Counted from the stretch's first letter, positions 24,054-32,904 are shown. The stretch: 64,000 bases of DNA from Seohaeicola_A nanhaiensis (GCF_042654245.1 NZ_JBHSGI010000033.1:62001-126000); one strand, 5' to 3'. Translations and numbers: made by a program. Notes: generated by a model from the letters alone, not told the origin.

Positions 24054-25052
24054 TCAGAAGCTCAGTGCCGGGCAGCTGTCGTTGGTGTAATAACTTTCGA
24101 CGGTGAGCGAGCCGTCGATGATCTTGGCCTTGGCCTCTTCGACCTTGGCCTTCATGTCGTCGGTGATCAGGGAGGCGTTGTTCTCGTCCATCGCATAGCC
24201 GACGCCGTCGTCCTTGAGGCCCAGGGTGAAGACGCCGGTTTCGACGTTCTCGCCCGCCTTCATCGCGTCATAAACGGCCACGTCCACGCGCTTGAGCATC
24301 GAGGTCAGGACCTTGCCCGGGTGCAGGTGGTTCTGGTTGCTGTCGACGCCGATGGACAGGATGCCCTCGTCGGCGGCGGTCTGCAGCACGCCCACGCCGG
24401 TGCCGCCGGCGGCGGCATAGATCACGTCGGCGCCCTGGCTGATCTGGGCCTTGGTCAGTTCCGAGCCCTTGACCGGGTCGTTCCAGGCGGCCGGGGTGGT
24501 GCCGGTCATGTTGGCGACGATCTTGATGTCGGGGTTCACCGCCTTGGCGCCCTGGGAGTAACCGCAGCCGAAGTGGCGGATCAGCGGCACGTCCATGCCG
24601 CCGATGAAGCCGACGGTGCCGGACTTGGAGGCCATTGCGGCCAGCATGCCGACGAGGTAGCTGCCTTCATGTTCGGCGAAGGCGACCTGGCGGACGTTCG
24701 GCAGGTCGAGCCAGTTGACGTCGATCACCACGAATTTGGTGTCCGGATAGTCGGGCGCGACGGTGCTGAGCGGGTCGGCCATGGCGAAGCCCATGGTGAC
24801 GATGGGGTTGGCGCCGGCCTCGGCGAAGCGGCGCAGGGCCTGTTCGCGCTGGGCTTCGGACTGGAGTTCGATCTCGCGGAAGGAGCCGCCGGTTTCCTTG
24901 GCCCAGCGTTCGGCGCCGTTGAAGGCGGCTTCGTTGAACGACTTGTCGAACTTGCCGCCGAGGTCGAAGATCAGCGCCGGTTCGGCGAGCGCCGCGCCCG
25001 CGGCGAGTGCGAGGCCGGCGGCAGCGCCGAGGAGCGTTTTCATCATGGTCAT
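24054..25052 (-). CDS. BMP family ABC transporter substrate-binding protein
   Basis: 332 aa. Signal peptide MTMMKTLLGAAAGLALAAGAALAEP; the mature Bmp/PnrA domain starts ALIFDLGGKFDKSFNEAAFN, with the family phrases AEHEGSYLVGMLAAM, GFIGGMDVPLIRHFGCGYSQG and IYAAAGGTGVGVLQTA. Members bind purine nucleosides. No lipobox is seen, so it should be a free periplasmic protein. First gene of the operon; a -35-like TTGACC (plus 25163-25168) lies upstream but its -10 is weak. A GGGAGA ribosome-binding site precedes the ATG. Confidence 0.92.
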   Translation of the reverse strand: MTMMKTLLGAAAGLALAAGAALAEPALIFDLGGKFDKSFNEAAFNGAERWAKETGGSFREIELQSEAQREQALRRFAEAGANPIVTMGFAMADPLSTVAPDYPDTKFVVIDVNWLDLPNVRQVAFAEHEGSYLVGMLAAMASKSGTVGFIGGMDVPLIRHFGCGYSQGAKAVNPDIKIVANMTGTTPAAWNDPVKGSELTKAQISQGADVIYAAAGGTGVGVLQTAADEGILSIGVDSNQNHLHPGKVLTSMLKRVDVAVYDAMKAGENVETGVFTLGLKDDGVGYAMDENNASLITDDMKAKVEEAKAKIIDGSLTVESYYTNDSCPALSF

Positions 25053-25191
25053 CGTGGTCTCCCGTTTTTTTCATTATGCGCGGGGGCGGCTTGCGCCGCC
25101 GGCCCGGTCGGTTGCGCCGAATGGGGCGATCTGACCCGATTAAGGCCGCAGCGGACCCATACGGTCAACCGGATTCTGTCGGGGAGGAGGG

Positions 25192-25620
25192 TTAAGCGCC
25201 GGGTTGCCCGAACGTAAGCGGGCAGCTCATCAGAATGGCATCGGCGGGCGGGGCGCCGCGGCGGTCGTAATAGCCCTTGCGGCGGCCGTCGGCGGTGTAG
25301 CCGCAGGAAAGATAGAGCGCCTGGGCCGGGGTGTTGTCGGCGGCGACTTCGAGCAGGGCGCGGGTGGCGCCCCGGTCGGCGGCCTGTCTGTGCCAGACCT
25401 CCATCAGCGCGCGGGCGAGGCCCTGGCGGCGGTGGTCGGGATGGGTGGCGATGGTGAGCAGTTCGGCCTCGTCCAGCAGGACGCGGACCAGCGCGAAGGC
25501 GCGGGTGTCGCCGGTGACGAAGACGCCCTTGGCGCTCATCAGCCCGGCGAATTCCGTCGCGCTCCAGGGGCGGTCGTCATAGGCGGCCTTGTGCAGGCGG
25601 GCCATGTCCTCGGGCGTCAT
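25192..25620 (-). CDS. rimI: Ribosomal-protein-S18-alanine N-acetyltransferase (GNAT family)
   Basis: 142 aa GNAT fold: LLTIATHPDHRRQGLARALM contains the acetyl-CoA-binding R/Q-x-x-G-x-A, followed by ALLEVAADNTPAQALYLSCGY, the RimI-type motif V-x-x-x-N-x-x-A-x-x-L-Y-x-x-x-G-F/Y. The ATG at 25620 shares one base with the tsaB stop (TGATG), the usual tsaB-rimI coupling. The longer frame upstream is a shadow of tsaB. Acetylates the S18 N-terminus in the family; substrate here not tested. Confidence 0.85.
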   Translation of the reverse strand: MTPEDMARLHKAAYDDRPWSATEFAGLMSAKGVFVTGDTRAFALVRVLLDEAELLTIATHPDHRRQGLARALMEVWHRQAADRGATRALLEVAADNTPAQALYLSCGYTADGRRKGYYDRRGAPPADAILMSCPLTFGQPGA

Positions 25621-26192
25621 CAATCGAGCAGGACCGGCGGCTTGTCCGACGAGGGCGCGGCGTCGGCTGGGCGGATGTAGAGCGGGGCGGGGGGAGGTGC
25701 CGGGTCGGGCCAGCGCAGGGCGGCGAGATGCGCGATGGATTCGGCGAGGGCTTGCGGGCCGGGGTCTTCGGGAAGGCCCTCGGGGCGGTCGATCTGTTCG
25801 GGGGCGGTGCCGGGGCGCGACAGGTAGATCTGATCGCGCGGTGCGGGGACGGCGACCGCACCTTCGGTGCCGAGCGCGTGGCGGCGGGCGGCGAAACCGT
25901 CGATCCCGTAGGCTGGGACGGCGAGCCCGAGGGCGAGACCGCGCGCAGCCGAGACGGAGATGCGGATGCCGGTGAAGTTGCCGGGGCCGGTGCCGACGCC
26001 GATGGCGTCGAGATCGCGCCATGTGAGGCCGCCTTCGGCGAGCACCTCTTCGAGGAGGCCCATCAGGCGTTCGGCCTGGCCCTTGCTCATCGCCTCGGCG
26101 CGGGCGGCGACGATGCGCCCATCCCGCAGCAAAGCGGCCGCGCAATGCGCGGCCGATGTGTCGAAAGCCAGGATTGTCGGGTCAGACGGCAA
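25620..26192 (-). CDS. tsaB: tRNA threonylcarbamoyladenosine biosynthesis protein TsaB
   Basis: 190 aa, short ASKHA-fold partner of TsaD for t6A37 modification of ANN-decoding tRNAs. Starts ILAFDTSAAHCAAALLRDGR and has the TsaB signature GVGTGPGNFTGIRISVSAARGLALGL. It is shorter and more divergent in the C-terminal half, which is common in Rhodobacterales. Its first 11 bp overlap the end of nfuA, and its stop overlaps rimI, giving a three-gene coupled set. Confidence 0.9.
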   Translation of the reverse strand: MPSDPTILAFDTSAAHCAAALLRDGRIVAARAEAMSKGQAERLMGLLEEVLAEGGLTWRDLDAIGVGTGPGNFTGIRISVSAARGLALGLAVPAYGIDGFAARRHALGTEGAVAVPAPRDQIYLSRPGTAPEQIDRPEGLPEDPGPQALAESIAHLAALRWPDPAPPPAPLYIRPADAAPSSDKPPVLLD

Positions 26193-26745
26193 CCGGCCGG
26201 ACCTCGGTCACTTCGGGGATGTAGTGGCGCAGCAGGTTCTCGATGCCCATCTTGAGCGTCAGCGTCGAGGAGGGGCAGCCGGCGCAGGCGCCCTGCATGT
26301 GCAGGTAGACGACGCCGCGGTCGAAGCCGTGGAAAGTGATGTCGCCGCCGTCCTGGGCCACGGCGGGGCGTACGCGGGTGTCGAGCAGCTGCTTGATCTG
26401 GCCGACGATTTCGCCGTCTTCGCCGGAGTGCTCGGCATGGCCCGAGTCCATCTTCTGGCCTTCGCCCATGACCGGCTGGCCGGACTGGTAGTGTTCCATC
26501 ACCGCGCCGAGGATGGCCGGTTTGATGTGGTCCCATTCGACCGAGTCGGATTTGGTCACGGTCACGAAGTCGTTGCCGAAGAACACCGCCTCGACCCCGT
26601 CGACCGCGAAGATGCGCTGGGCGAGCGGCGACTTGGCGCCGGCGTCGGGCGTCGGGAAGTCGGCGGTGCCGACCTCGAGCACGGTCTGGCCGGGCAGGAA
26701 TTTCAGCGTTGCCGGATTCGGCGTGGATTCGGTCTGGATGAACAT
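26182..26745 (-). CDS. nfuA: NifU-like Fe-S scaffold/carrier protein (NfuA type)
   Basis: 187 aa. N-terminal Nfu_N domain (MFIQTESTPNPATLKFLPGQ) and C-terminal NifU domain with the cluster-binding C-x-x-C in GACAGCPSSTLTLK. The family carries [4Fe-4S] clusters to target apoproteins. ATG at 26745 has clear family N-terminus. Its 3' end overlaps tsaB by 11 bp in another frame. Confidence 0.93.
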   Translation of the reverse strand: MFIQTESTPNPATLKFLPGQTVLEVGTADFPTPDAGAKSPLAQRIFAVDGVEAVFFGNDFVTVTKSDSVEWDHIKPAILGAVMEHYQSGQPVMGEGQKMDSGHAEHSGEDGEIVGQIKQLLDTRVRPAVAQDGGDITFHGFDRGVVYLHMQGACAGCPSSTLTLKMGIENLLRHYIPEVTEVRPVAV

Positions 26746-26863
26746 GATCGGGTTCCCTACGGTTCCACTCGGATATGCGCCTCGGCAGGCGGCAAGTCAA
26801 GGATTGGAACGGTTCTAATCTGGATCCGGCGGTGGCGCGCCTTGGGCAGAGGGGGAGAGTTTG

Positions 26864-27646
26864 ATGGTGCAGGACAGGGGGCGGTTGGCGGGCGTCATTC
26901 TGGAGGCGCTGGACAACGGCGGCACTTTGACGCCGCCGAGCGAGGGCGATCCGGGGTTCGATCTGGCGGCGGCGACGGCGGTTTCGGCAGAGATCACCCG
27001 GCTGCGGCAGGCGCGGGGCGAGCGGATGGTCGGGCGCAAGATCGGCTTCACCAATCGCACGCTGTGGGAGGCCTACGGCGTACGCGCGCCGATATGGGGG
27101 CCGGTCTGGGACACCACCTGCGACGTGCTGGGGCAGCCTGTGTCGCTGTCCGGGCTGCGCGAGCCGAAGATCGAGCCAGAGATCATCTTTCACCTTGGCC
27201 GCGCGCCGGGGGCGGATCTGTCGGCGGAGGCGCTGCTGGACTGCGTGTCGGGCGTCGCCTTCGGGTTCGAGATCGTGCGGTCGCCCTATCCGGGCTGGAG
27301 GTTCCGCCCGGCCGATACGGTGGTCTGCGGGGCGCTGCATGGCGCGCTGCGGACCGGGCCGTTTCAACCCGTGACAGGGCCGCTGGGCCGGTTCGACGCG
27401 GTGCTGTCCTGCGATGGCGTCGAGGTCGCCCGTGGCGCGAGTTCGGATGTGATGGGGGACGGGCCGCTGGCGGCGCTGGCCCATCTGGTCGAAGTCCTGC
27501 GGCAGGAGGGCAACCCGCCGCTGGCGGCGGGCGAGATGGTGTCGACCGGGACGCTGACCAGCGCGATGGATGTCGCGCCGGGGCAGGTCTGGTCGGCACG
27601 GCTGGAGGGGCTGGAGCTGCCGGCGGCGGAGGTCACCTTCGTCTGA
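26864..27646 (+). CDS. FAH-family 2-keto-4-pentenoate hydratase/decarboxylase-like protein
   Basis: 260 aa. Fumarylacetoacetase-fold protein of the MhpD/DmpE-DmpH group: GRKIGFTNRTLWEAYGVRAPIWG is the lid and active-site segment, and EPKIEPEIIFHL supplies the acidic metal ligands (E-x-E). Members hydrate 2-hydroxypenta-2,4-dienoate or decarboxylate oxalocrotonate in aromatic meta-cleavage. No other meta-cleavage gene is adjacent, so the substrate is open. ATG at 26864 follows GGGGGAGAG; a TTG one codon earlier is possible. Confidence 0.82.
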   Translation: MVQDRGRLAGVILEALDNGGTLTPPSEGDPGFDLAAATAVSAEITRLRQARGERMVGRKIGFTNRTLWEAYGVRAPIWGPVWDTTCDVLGQPVSLSGLREPKIEPEIIFHLGRAPGADLSAEALLDCVSGVAFGFEIVRSPYPGWRFRPADTVVCGALHGALRTGPFQPVTGPLGRFDAVLSCDGVEVARGASSDVMGDGPLAALAHLVEVLRQEGNPPLAAGEMVSTGTLTSAMDVAPGQVWSARLEGLELPAAEVTFV

Positions 27647-27654
27647 GGGTGGCC

Positions 27655-28110
27655 TCAGGTGATCGCTTCGAGCTTTTCCTTGGAAATATCGCCGGGCACG
27701 ATGGTGACCGGGATAGGCAGCGAGCCGGACGAGCGGCTCATCTGCGTGACCAGCGGGCCGGGCCCCTTCTTGTCGGTTCCGGCGCCCAGCACCAGCACGC
27801 CGATCTCGGGGTCTTCGCGCACCTGGGCGAGGATTTCGGTCACCGGGTCGCCTTCGCGGATGATCAGTTCGGGGTCGACGCCCTGGCGGTCGCGCATCCA
27901 TTTGGCGAAGACTTCGAAATGGGCCTGGATGCGCTCGCGCGCCTCGTCCCGCATGATGTCGCCGACGCCGATCCAGTGGTTGAATTCTTCGGGCGGGATC
28001 ACCGAAAGGATCGCCACGCCGCCGCCGGTATGAGACGCCCGCATCGCTGCAAAGCGCATGGCGTTCAGGCATTCGCGGCTGTCGTCCAGCACCACGAGGA
28101 ACTTGCGCAT
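27655..28110 (-). CDS. Universal stress protein (UspA family)
   Basis: 151 aa single Usp domain: KFLVVLDDSRECLNAMRFA at the start, IIREGDPVTEILAQ in the middle and VLVLGAGTDKKGPGPLVTQM near the end. The G-x2-G-x9-G nucleotide loop is only partly kept, so ATP binding is uncertain. It converges with the FAH-family gene with 8 bp between stops. Confidence 0.85.
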   Translation of the reverse strand: MRKFLVVLDDSRECLNAMRFAAMRASHTGGGVAILSVIPPEEFNHWIGVGDIMRDEARERIQAHFEVFAKWMRDRQGVDPELIIREGDPVTEILAQVREDPEIGVLVLGAGTDKKGPGPLVTQMSRSSGSLPIPVTIVPGDISKEKLEAIT

Positions 28111-28176
28111 GATAGTCTCCCTTGTCCGCGCGGATCATGGCGCACAGGCCGGGGGCGCGCAATAGAAAGGCGCAGG

Positions 28177-29217
28177 TCAGAGACGCCGGGTCACGAAGCG
28201 CAGGCTGCGCCCGCCGAGCCAGCCGGCGATGGCGAGCAGAAATTGCAGAGCGGTGGCCCAGATCAGCAGGGCCGTCGTGAGCGCAATGTCCGTCAGGCGG
28301 ACCAGCGCGCGGAAGACGCGCTGTTTGCCCAGCACGTCGAAGATCGCGCGGGTTTTGGGGCCGGCGACCTCCGAGACCCTGGCGAGCCGGGCGGCGTCTT
28401 CGGCGGTGTCGACGTGGCGCAGCAGCAGCACGCCGTCGCCGAGCGAGGTGTTGCCGGCGACGCGGGCGAGATCGGTGGACACCGCTTCGACCCGGGCGAG
28501 TTTGGCGGTGTCGAGCAGGTCGTCGAGCCGGGTGGTGCCGCGCAGATAGGGCAGGATCAGCGCCGGTTTCAGGTCGATGTCGGCCAAACGGTTGAGCAGG
28601 CGCAGGAATTCGGGCGTGACCGTGCCGAGGCGGCGGCCGATCCGCAGCACGGTGGCACCGGCCTTGACCGTGGTTGAGGTGCCGCCCGAGACGAGGATCG
28701 CCGCCGTCGCGCCGAGGCCGACCACGGCGAGGGTGACGTCGAGGCGGTCGATCTCCTCGCCGTTCCAGGCGGCGGTGCCCGCACGACGCAGGGCGTTGGC
28801 GTCGCCGAGGGGTGTCAGCTCGAACGGGATGCCGCAGGCGACCATCAGCCGGACCGAGGGGCAGGCGGCGATATCGGCCATGCAGAGGCCGCAGGTGCCG
28901 GCCTGGGGCAGCCAGCCGGTTTCACGCTCGCGCAGTGCCGCGATCTGGTCGGCCTGCGGCACCGGCAGGCCGACGTCGCCGGCCACCAGTTCCAGCGTTT
29001 CCAGGCGGTCGAGGTCTTCGGCCGCCAGCGCCAGCGCGACCTCGGCGGCCAGCCAGTCGGGCGTGACCTGCCGGGTCAGGGCGCGCTGGAGCGCGCGTTC
29101 GATCTGGGTTGCGCTTGCCTCGGCCAGGGGGTGGGCGAAGGGGCTCTGGGCCAGGGCCCAGAGCGTCAGCCCCAGCGACACCGCGACGGGCGTGAGCCGG
29201 AGCAGGAGGCGGATCAC
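28177..29217 (-). CDS. Hypothetical membrane protein directly downstream of gcvP
   Basis: 346 aa, no recognised family. The N-terminal helix (about 7-27) is followed by a soluble part with a Cys cluster GTCGLCMADIAACPSVRLMVAC (C-x2-C-x6-C-x7-C). A glycine/alanine-rich hydrophobic stretch (VTLAVVGLGATAAILVSGGT) and a C-terminal helix near residues 315-335 follow. Its ATG abuts the gcvP stop without a gap, so it is probably the last gene of the gcv transcript. Whether it has anything to do with glycine is unknown. Confidence 0.6.
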   Translation of the reverse strand: MIRLLLRLTPVAVSLGLTLWALAQSPFAHPLAEASATQIERALQRALTRQVTPDWLAAEVALALAAEDLDRLETLELVAGDVGLPVPQADQIAALRERETGWLPQAGTCGLCMADIAACPSVRLMVACGIPFELTPLGDANALRRAGTAAWNGEEIDRLDVTLAVVGLGATAAILVSGGTSTTVKAGATVLRIGRRLGTVTPEFLRLLNRLADIDLKPALILPYLRGTTRLDDLLDTAKLARVEAVSTDLARVAGNTSLGDGVLLLRHVDTAEDAARLARVSEVAGPKTRAIFDVLGKQRVFRALVRLTDIALTTALLIWATALQFLLAIAGWLGGRSLRFVTRRL

Positions 29218-32067
29218 CTATTCGGCCGCGTCGGCATAGGCCTCCATCGGCGGGCAGGTGCAGGTCAGGTTGCGGTCGCCCCAGACGTTGTCGACGCGGT
29301 TGACCGGCGGCCAGTATTTGTCGACGCGGAAGGCGCCGGGCGGGAAGCAGCCCTGTTCGCGGGAGTAGGGGCGGTCCCAGTCCTTCACGAGGTCTTCCAT
29401 CGTGTGGGGCGCGTTCTTGAGCGGGTTGTTGTCGCGGTCGATGCGGCCTTCCTCGATGTCCCGGATCTCGGCGCGGATCGCCAGCATGGCGGTGCAGAAG
29501 CGATCGAGTTCGGCCTTGGTTTCACTTTCCGTCGGCTCGATCATCAGGGTGCCCGCGACTGGCCAGCTCATAGTCGGGGCGTGGAAGCCATTGTCAATCA
29601 GGCGCTTGGCGATGTCGTCGACGGTCACACCGGCGCTTTCGGCGAAGGGGCGGGTGTCGATGATGCATTCATGCGCGACGCGCCCCTGCTTGCCGCGGTA
29701 GAGCACGTCGAAGGCGCCTTCGAGACGGCGGGCGATGTAGTTGGCGTTCAGGATCGCGACACGGGTGGCCTGGGTCAGCCCCTCGCCGCCCATCATCAGG
29801 CAGTAGGCCCAGCTGATCGGCAGCAGCGAGGGCGAGCCGAAGGGGGCCGAGCTGACCGGGCCTTCGGTGCCGCCTGTGGCGGGGTGGCCCGGCAGGTGGG
29901 GAACGAGGTGCGGCTTGACGCCGATCGGGCCCATGCCGGGGCCGCCGCCGCCGTGGGGGATGCAGAAGGTCTTGTGCAGGTTCAGGTGGCTGACGTCGCC
30001 GCCCAGATCGCCGGGGCGGGCGAGGCCGACCATCGCGTTCATGTTGGCGCCGTCGATATAGACCTGGCCGCCGTGGTCGTGGGTGATCCTGCAGACGTCC
30101 TTGACCGTTTCCTCGAACACGCCGTGGGTGGAGGGGTAGGTGATCATGCAGCCGGCGAGGTTATCGGCGTGCTGTTCGGCCTTGGCGCGGAAGTCGTCGA
30201 GGTCGATGTCGCCGGTGGCGGTGGATTTCACCGGCACCACCTTCCAGCCGACCATCTGCGCCGAGGCCGGGTTGGTGCCATGCGCCGAGGTGGGGATCAG
30301 GCAGATGTTGCGGTGGCCCTGGCCTTCGGCGCGGTGGTATGCGGCGATGGTCAGCAGGCCGGCGTATTCCCCCTGCGCGCCCGAGTTCGGCTGCATCGAA
30401 ATGGCGGCATAGCCCGTGATCTCGCAAAGCTTGGCGCTGAGGTCGTCGATGAGTTCGCGGTAGCCTGCGGCCTGATCGGCCGGGACGAAGGGGTGCAACT
30501 GGCCGAATTCGGGCCAGGTGACGGGCATCATCTCGGCCGCCGAGTTGAGCTTCATCGTGCAGGAGCCGAGCGGGATCATCGCCCGGTCGAGCGCGAGGTC
30601 GCGGTCGGCGAGGCGGCGCATGTAGCGCATCATCTCGGTTTCGGCGCGGTTCATGTGGAAGATCGGGTGGGTCAGGTAGGGCGACTTGCGCACCAGCGCG
30701 TCGGGCAGGCGGTATTCCTGCGCGAAGTCGTCGTCCTTCATGATGATACCGAAGGCGCGCCATACCGCTTCGATGGTGGCGGGGCGGGTCAGTTCGTCCA
30801 GCGTGATGCCGACGCGGGTGTCGCCGACGCGGCGCAGGTTGACGCCTTCGCGGACGGCCGAAAGCAGGACGCCCTGTTGCAGCAGGCCGACGTCGACGGT
30901 GATGGTGTCGAAGAAGGCCTTGGGTTCGACCTTGAAGCCCGCCGCCTCGAGCCCGCGGGCCAGGCGCACGGTCTTGCGGTGGATGCGCTGGGCGATGGCG
31001 CGCAGGCCCTCGGGGCCGTGGAAGACCGCGTAGAAGGAAGCCATGACGGCCAGCAGCGCCTGCGCGGTGCAGACGTTCGACGTGGCCTTTTCGCGGCGGA
31101 TGTGCTGTTCGCGGGTCTGGAGCGAGAGGCGGTAGGCGCGGTTGCCGTGGCTGTCGATGCTGACGCCGACAAGGCGGCCGGGCATCGAGCGGGCGTATTG
31201 CTGTTTCGTCGCCATATAGGCGGCGTGCGGGCCGCCATAGCCCATCGGCACGCCAAAGCGCTGGGTGGTGCCGACGGCGATGTCGGCGCCCATCGCGCCC
31301 GGTTCTTTCAGCAGGCAGAGCGCCAGCGGATCGGCCGAGACGACGCCGATGGCGCCGGCGCCGTGCAGCGAGGCGATTTCGTCGGCGAAGTCGCGCAGGT
31401 GGCCGTGGGTGCCCGGATACTGGAAGATCGCGCCAAACACCTTGCCGGCGTCCATGTCATCGGGAGAGCCGACGATCACCTCGATCCCCAGCGGGGCGGC
31501 GCGGGTCTGGATCACCGCGATGTTCTGCGGGTGGCAGTTCTCGTCCACGAAGAAGGCGGTGGCCTTGGTCTTGGCGACGCGCTGCGCCATCGTCATCGCC
31601 TCGGCGCAGGCGGTGCCTTCGTCAAGCAGCGAGGCGTTGGCGATTTCGAGCCCAGTCAGGTCGCTGACCATTGTCTGGTAGTTCAGCAGCGCCTCCAGCC
31701 GGCCCTGCGAGATTTCGGGCTGATAGGGGGTATAGGCGGTATACCAGGCGGGGTTTTCGAGGATGTTGCGCTGGATCGCCGGAGGGGTGACGGTGCCGTG
31801 ATAGCCCTGGCCGATCAGCGAGGTCAGAACCTTGTTCTTCTTCGCCACCTGCTCCATGTGCCAGAGCAACCCGCGTTCGGACATCGGCTTGCCGAAGTCG
31901 AGCGGTTCGGCCTGCCGGATCGAGGCCGGCACCGTTTCGTCGATCAGCTGGTCGAGGTCACGCACCCCCAGAACCGCGAACATGTCCTCCATCTCGGCCG
32001 GGGAGGGGCCGATGTGACGGCGGTTGGCGAAATCGTAGGGCAGGTAGTCGGTGGGGGTGTAGGTCAT
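29218..32067 (-). CDS. gcvP: Glycine dehydrogenase (P-protein), single chain
   Basis: 949 aa homodimeric type (fused alpha and beta halves). PLP-dependent decarboxylation of glycine and transfer of the aminomethyl group to lipoyl-GcvH. The PLP lysine is in SHLNLHKTFCIPHGGGGPGM; other P-protein blocks are GTVTPPAIQRNILENPAWYT, SMQPNSGAQGEYAGL and IPTSAHGTNPASA. Transcribed with gcvT, gcvH and the VOC gene, though a terminator-like hairpin lies before it (32148-32164). Confidence 0.97.
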   Translation of the reverse strand: MTYTPTDYLPYDFANRRHIGPSPAEMEDMFAVLGVRDLDQLIDETVPASIRQAEPLDFGKPMSERGLLWHMEQVAKKNKVLTSLIGQGYHGTVTPPAIQRNILENPAWYTAYTPYQPEISQGRLEALLNYQTMVSDLTGLEIANASLLDEGTACAEAMTMAQRVAKTKATAFFVDENCHPQNIAVIQTRAAPLGIEVIVGSPDDMDAGKVFGAIFQYPGTHGHLRDFADEIASLHGAGAIGVVSADPLALCLLKEPGAMGADIAVGTTQRFGVPMGYGGPHAAYMATKQQYARSMPGRLVGVSIDSHGNRAYRLSLQTREQHIRREKATSNVCTAQALLAVMASFYAVFHGPEGLRAIAQRIHRKTVRLARGLEAAGFKVEPKAFFDTITVDVGLLQQGVLLSAVREGVNLRRVGDTRVGITLDELTRPATIEAVWRAFGIIMKDDDFAQEYRLPDALVRKSPYLTHPIFHMNRAETEMMRYMRRLADRDLALDRAMIPLGSCTMKLNSAAEMMPVTWPEFGQLHPFVPADQAAGYRELIDDLSAKLCEITGYAAISMQPNSGAQGEYAGLLTIAAYHRAEGQGHRNICLIPTSAHGTNPASAQMVGWKVVPVKSTATGDIDLDDFRAKAEQHADNLAGCMITYPSTHGVFEETVKDVCRITHDHGGQVYIDGANMNAMVGLARPGDLGGDVSHLNLHKTFCIPHGGGGPGMGPIGVKPHLVPHLPGHPATGGTEGPVSSAPFGSPSLLPISWAYCLMMGGEGLTQATRVAILNANYIARRLEGAFDVLYRGKQGRVAHECIIDTRPFAESAGVTVDDIAKRLIDNGFHAPTMSWPVAGTLMIEPTESETKAELDRFCTAMLAIRAEIRDIEEGRIDRDNNPLKNAPHTMEDLVKDWDRPYSREQGCFPPGAFRVDKYWPPVNRVDNVWGDRNLTCTCPPMEAYADAAE

Positions 32068-32147
32068 GGCGAGTTTTCCATTTGTCCTTTGGATCGGCGA
32101 TCCGCCGGTTCGGTTGCAGGTCGATCCTTCGGGTCTGGCAGGATCGC

Positions 32148-32164
32148 AAAAGCCCCGGCGGGGC
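32148..32164 (-). terminator. Hairpin with T-tract between the VOC gene and gcvP
   Basis: On the minus strand GCCCC-GCC-GGGGC is followed by TTTT (plus AAAA at 32148-32151). It starts 6 bp after the VOC stop. The stem is only 5 bp, so it may be a leaky terminator or attenuator that lowers gcvP relative to gcvT and gcvH. Confidence 0.6.
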
Positions 32165-32169
32165 GCAGG

Positions 32170-32517
32170 TCAGACGTGCGCGAGGACGTTGATCAGGGTT
32201 CCCGCGGGGTCGCGCAGGAAGAAGCGCCGCACGCCCCAGGGTTCGTCGACGGGGCCGTATTCCGGCCTGACGCCGGCCTTGCGGGCGCGGGCCAGCACGC
32301 CGTCCAGATCGTCGACCTCGATGGAGAGGGCGGGCACGGGTGTGCCGGAACCGCCCTCGGAGGCCAGCGAGAGCTGAACCGCCTGCTGTGCGCCGGTCAG
32401 TGTCACGATCCAGCCCATGTCCATCGCCGTGTCGAGGTCGAAGAGGTCGCGGTAGAACCCTGCGACCTCGCCCGGGGCGGATGCCTGGATGTTGGTGACG
32501 ATGCGGCGCACGGCCAT
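32170..32517 (-). CDS. VOC (glyoxalase/bleomycin-resistance) superfamily protein in the gcv operon
   Basis: 115 aa, one vicinal-oxygen-chelate fold of paired beta-alpha-beta units. It begins RRIVTNIQASAPGEVAGFYR and ends RRFFLRDPAGTLINVLAHV. The His at the usual first metal site is replaced (IVTNI), so a canonical glyoxalase site is not evident. It sits 4 bp after gcvH and before gcvP, which is not part of the standard operon. Function unknown. Confidence 0.75.
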   Translation of the reverse strand: MAVRRIVTNIQASAPGEVAGFYRDLFDLDTAMDMGWIVTLTGAQQAVQLSLASEGGSGTPVPALSIEVDDLDGVLARARKAGVRPEYGPVDEPWGVRRFFLRDPAGTLINVLAHV

Positions 32518-32521
32518 GGCG

Positions 32522-32884
32522 TCAGTCTCCGATGAAGTCCTTGTAGCCGGCTTCGTCCATGTAATCGTCCATCGGCGAGAGGTCCGAGGGCTTGATCTTG
32601 AAGAACCAGCCGTCGCCCATCGGGTCTTCGTTGACCTTGCCCGGGTTTTTCACCAGCGCGGCGTTGACCTCGACAATCTCGCCGTCGAGCGGGGCGAGGA
32701 TGTCGGAGGCGGCCTTGACGCTTTCGATCACCACGATCTCGTCATCCTTGGTCACCTCGGTGCCTTCCTCGGGCAGCTCGACAAAGACGATATCGCCCAG
32801 CTGTTCGGCGGCATATTCGGTGATGCCGACGACGATCAGGTCGCCTTCCTCGAGCAGCCACTCGTGTTCTTCGGTGTATTTCAT
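32522..32884 (-). CDS. gcvH: Glycine cleavage system H protein
   Basis: 120 aa lipoyl carrier that shuttles the aminomethyl group between GcvP, GcvT and dihydrolipoyl dehydrogenase. The lipoylation site is Lys57 in VVIESVKAASDILAPLDG. The N-terminus MKYTEEHEWL and C-terminal GDGWFFKIKPSDLS are typical. 20 bp after gcvT with an AGAGGGA ribosome-binding site. Confidence 0.97.
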   Translation of the reverse strand: MKYTEEHEWLLEEGDLIVVGITEYAAEQLGDIVFVELPEEGTEVTKDDEIVVIESVKAASDILAPLDGEIVEVNAALVKNPGKVNEDPMGDGWFFKIKPSDLSPMDDYMDEAGYKDFIGD

Positions 32885-32904
32885 CCCTTGTCCCTCTTCC
32901 TTGA

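Noticed and set aside
24054..25191. Purine riboswitch before the BMP transporter
   Set aside because: I looked for the conserved purine aptamer loops in 25053-25191 and found none.
26087..28162. A 691-codon minus-strand frame over nfuA, the FAH gene and usp
   Set aside because: It crosses genes on both strands with clear motifs in other frames and has an Arg/Pro-rich shadow composition.
29131..32535. A 1134-codon open frame on the plus strand opposite gcvP
   Set aside because: It mirrors gcvP, gcvH and VOC on the other strand; its composition is typical of antisense frames in high-GC DNA (rich in His, Arg, Gly, Asp) and no family signature is present.
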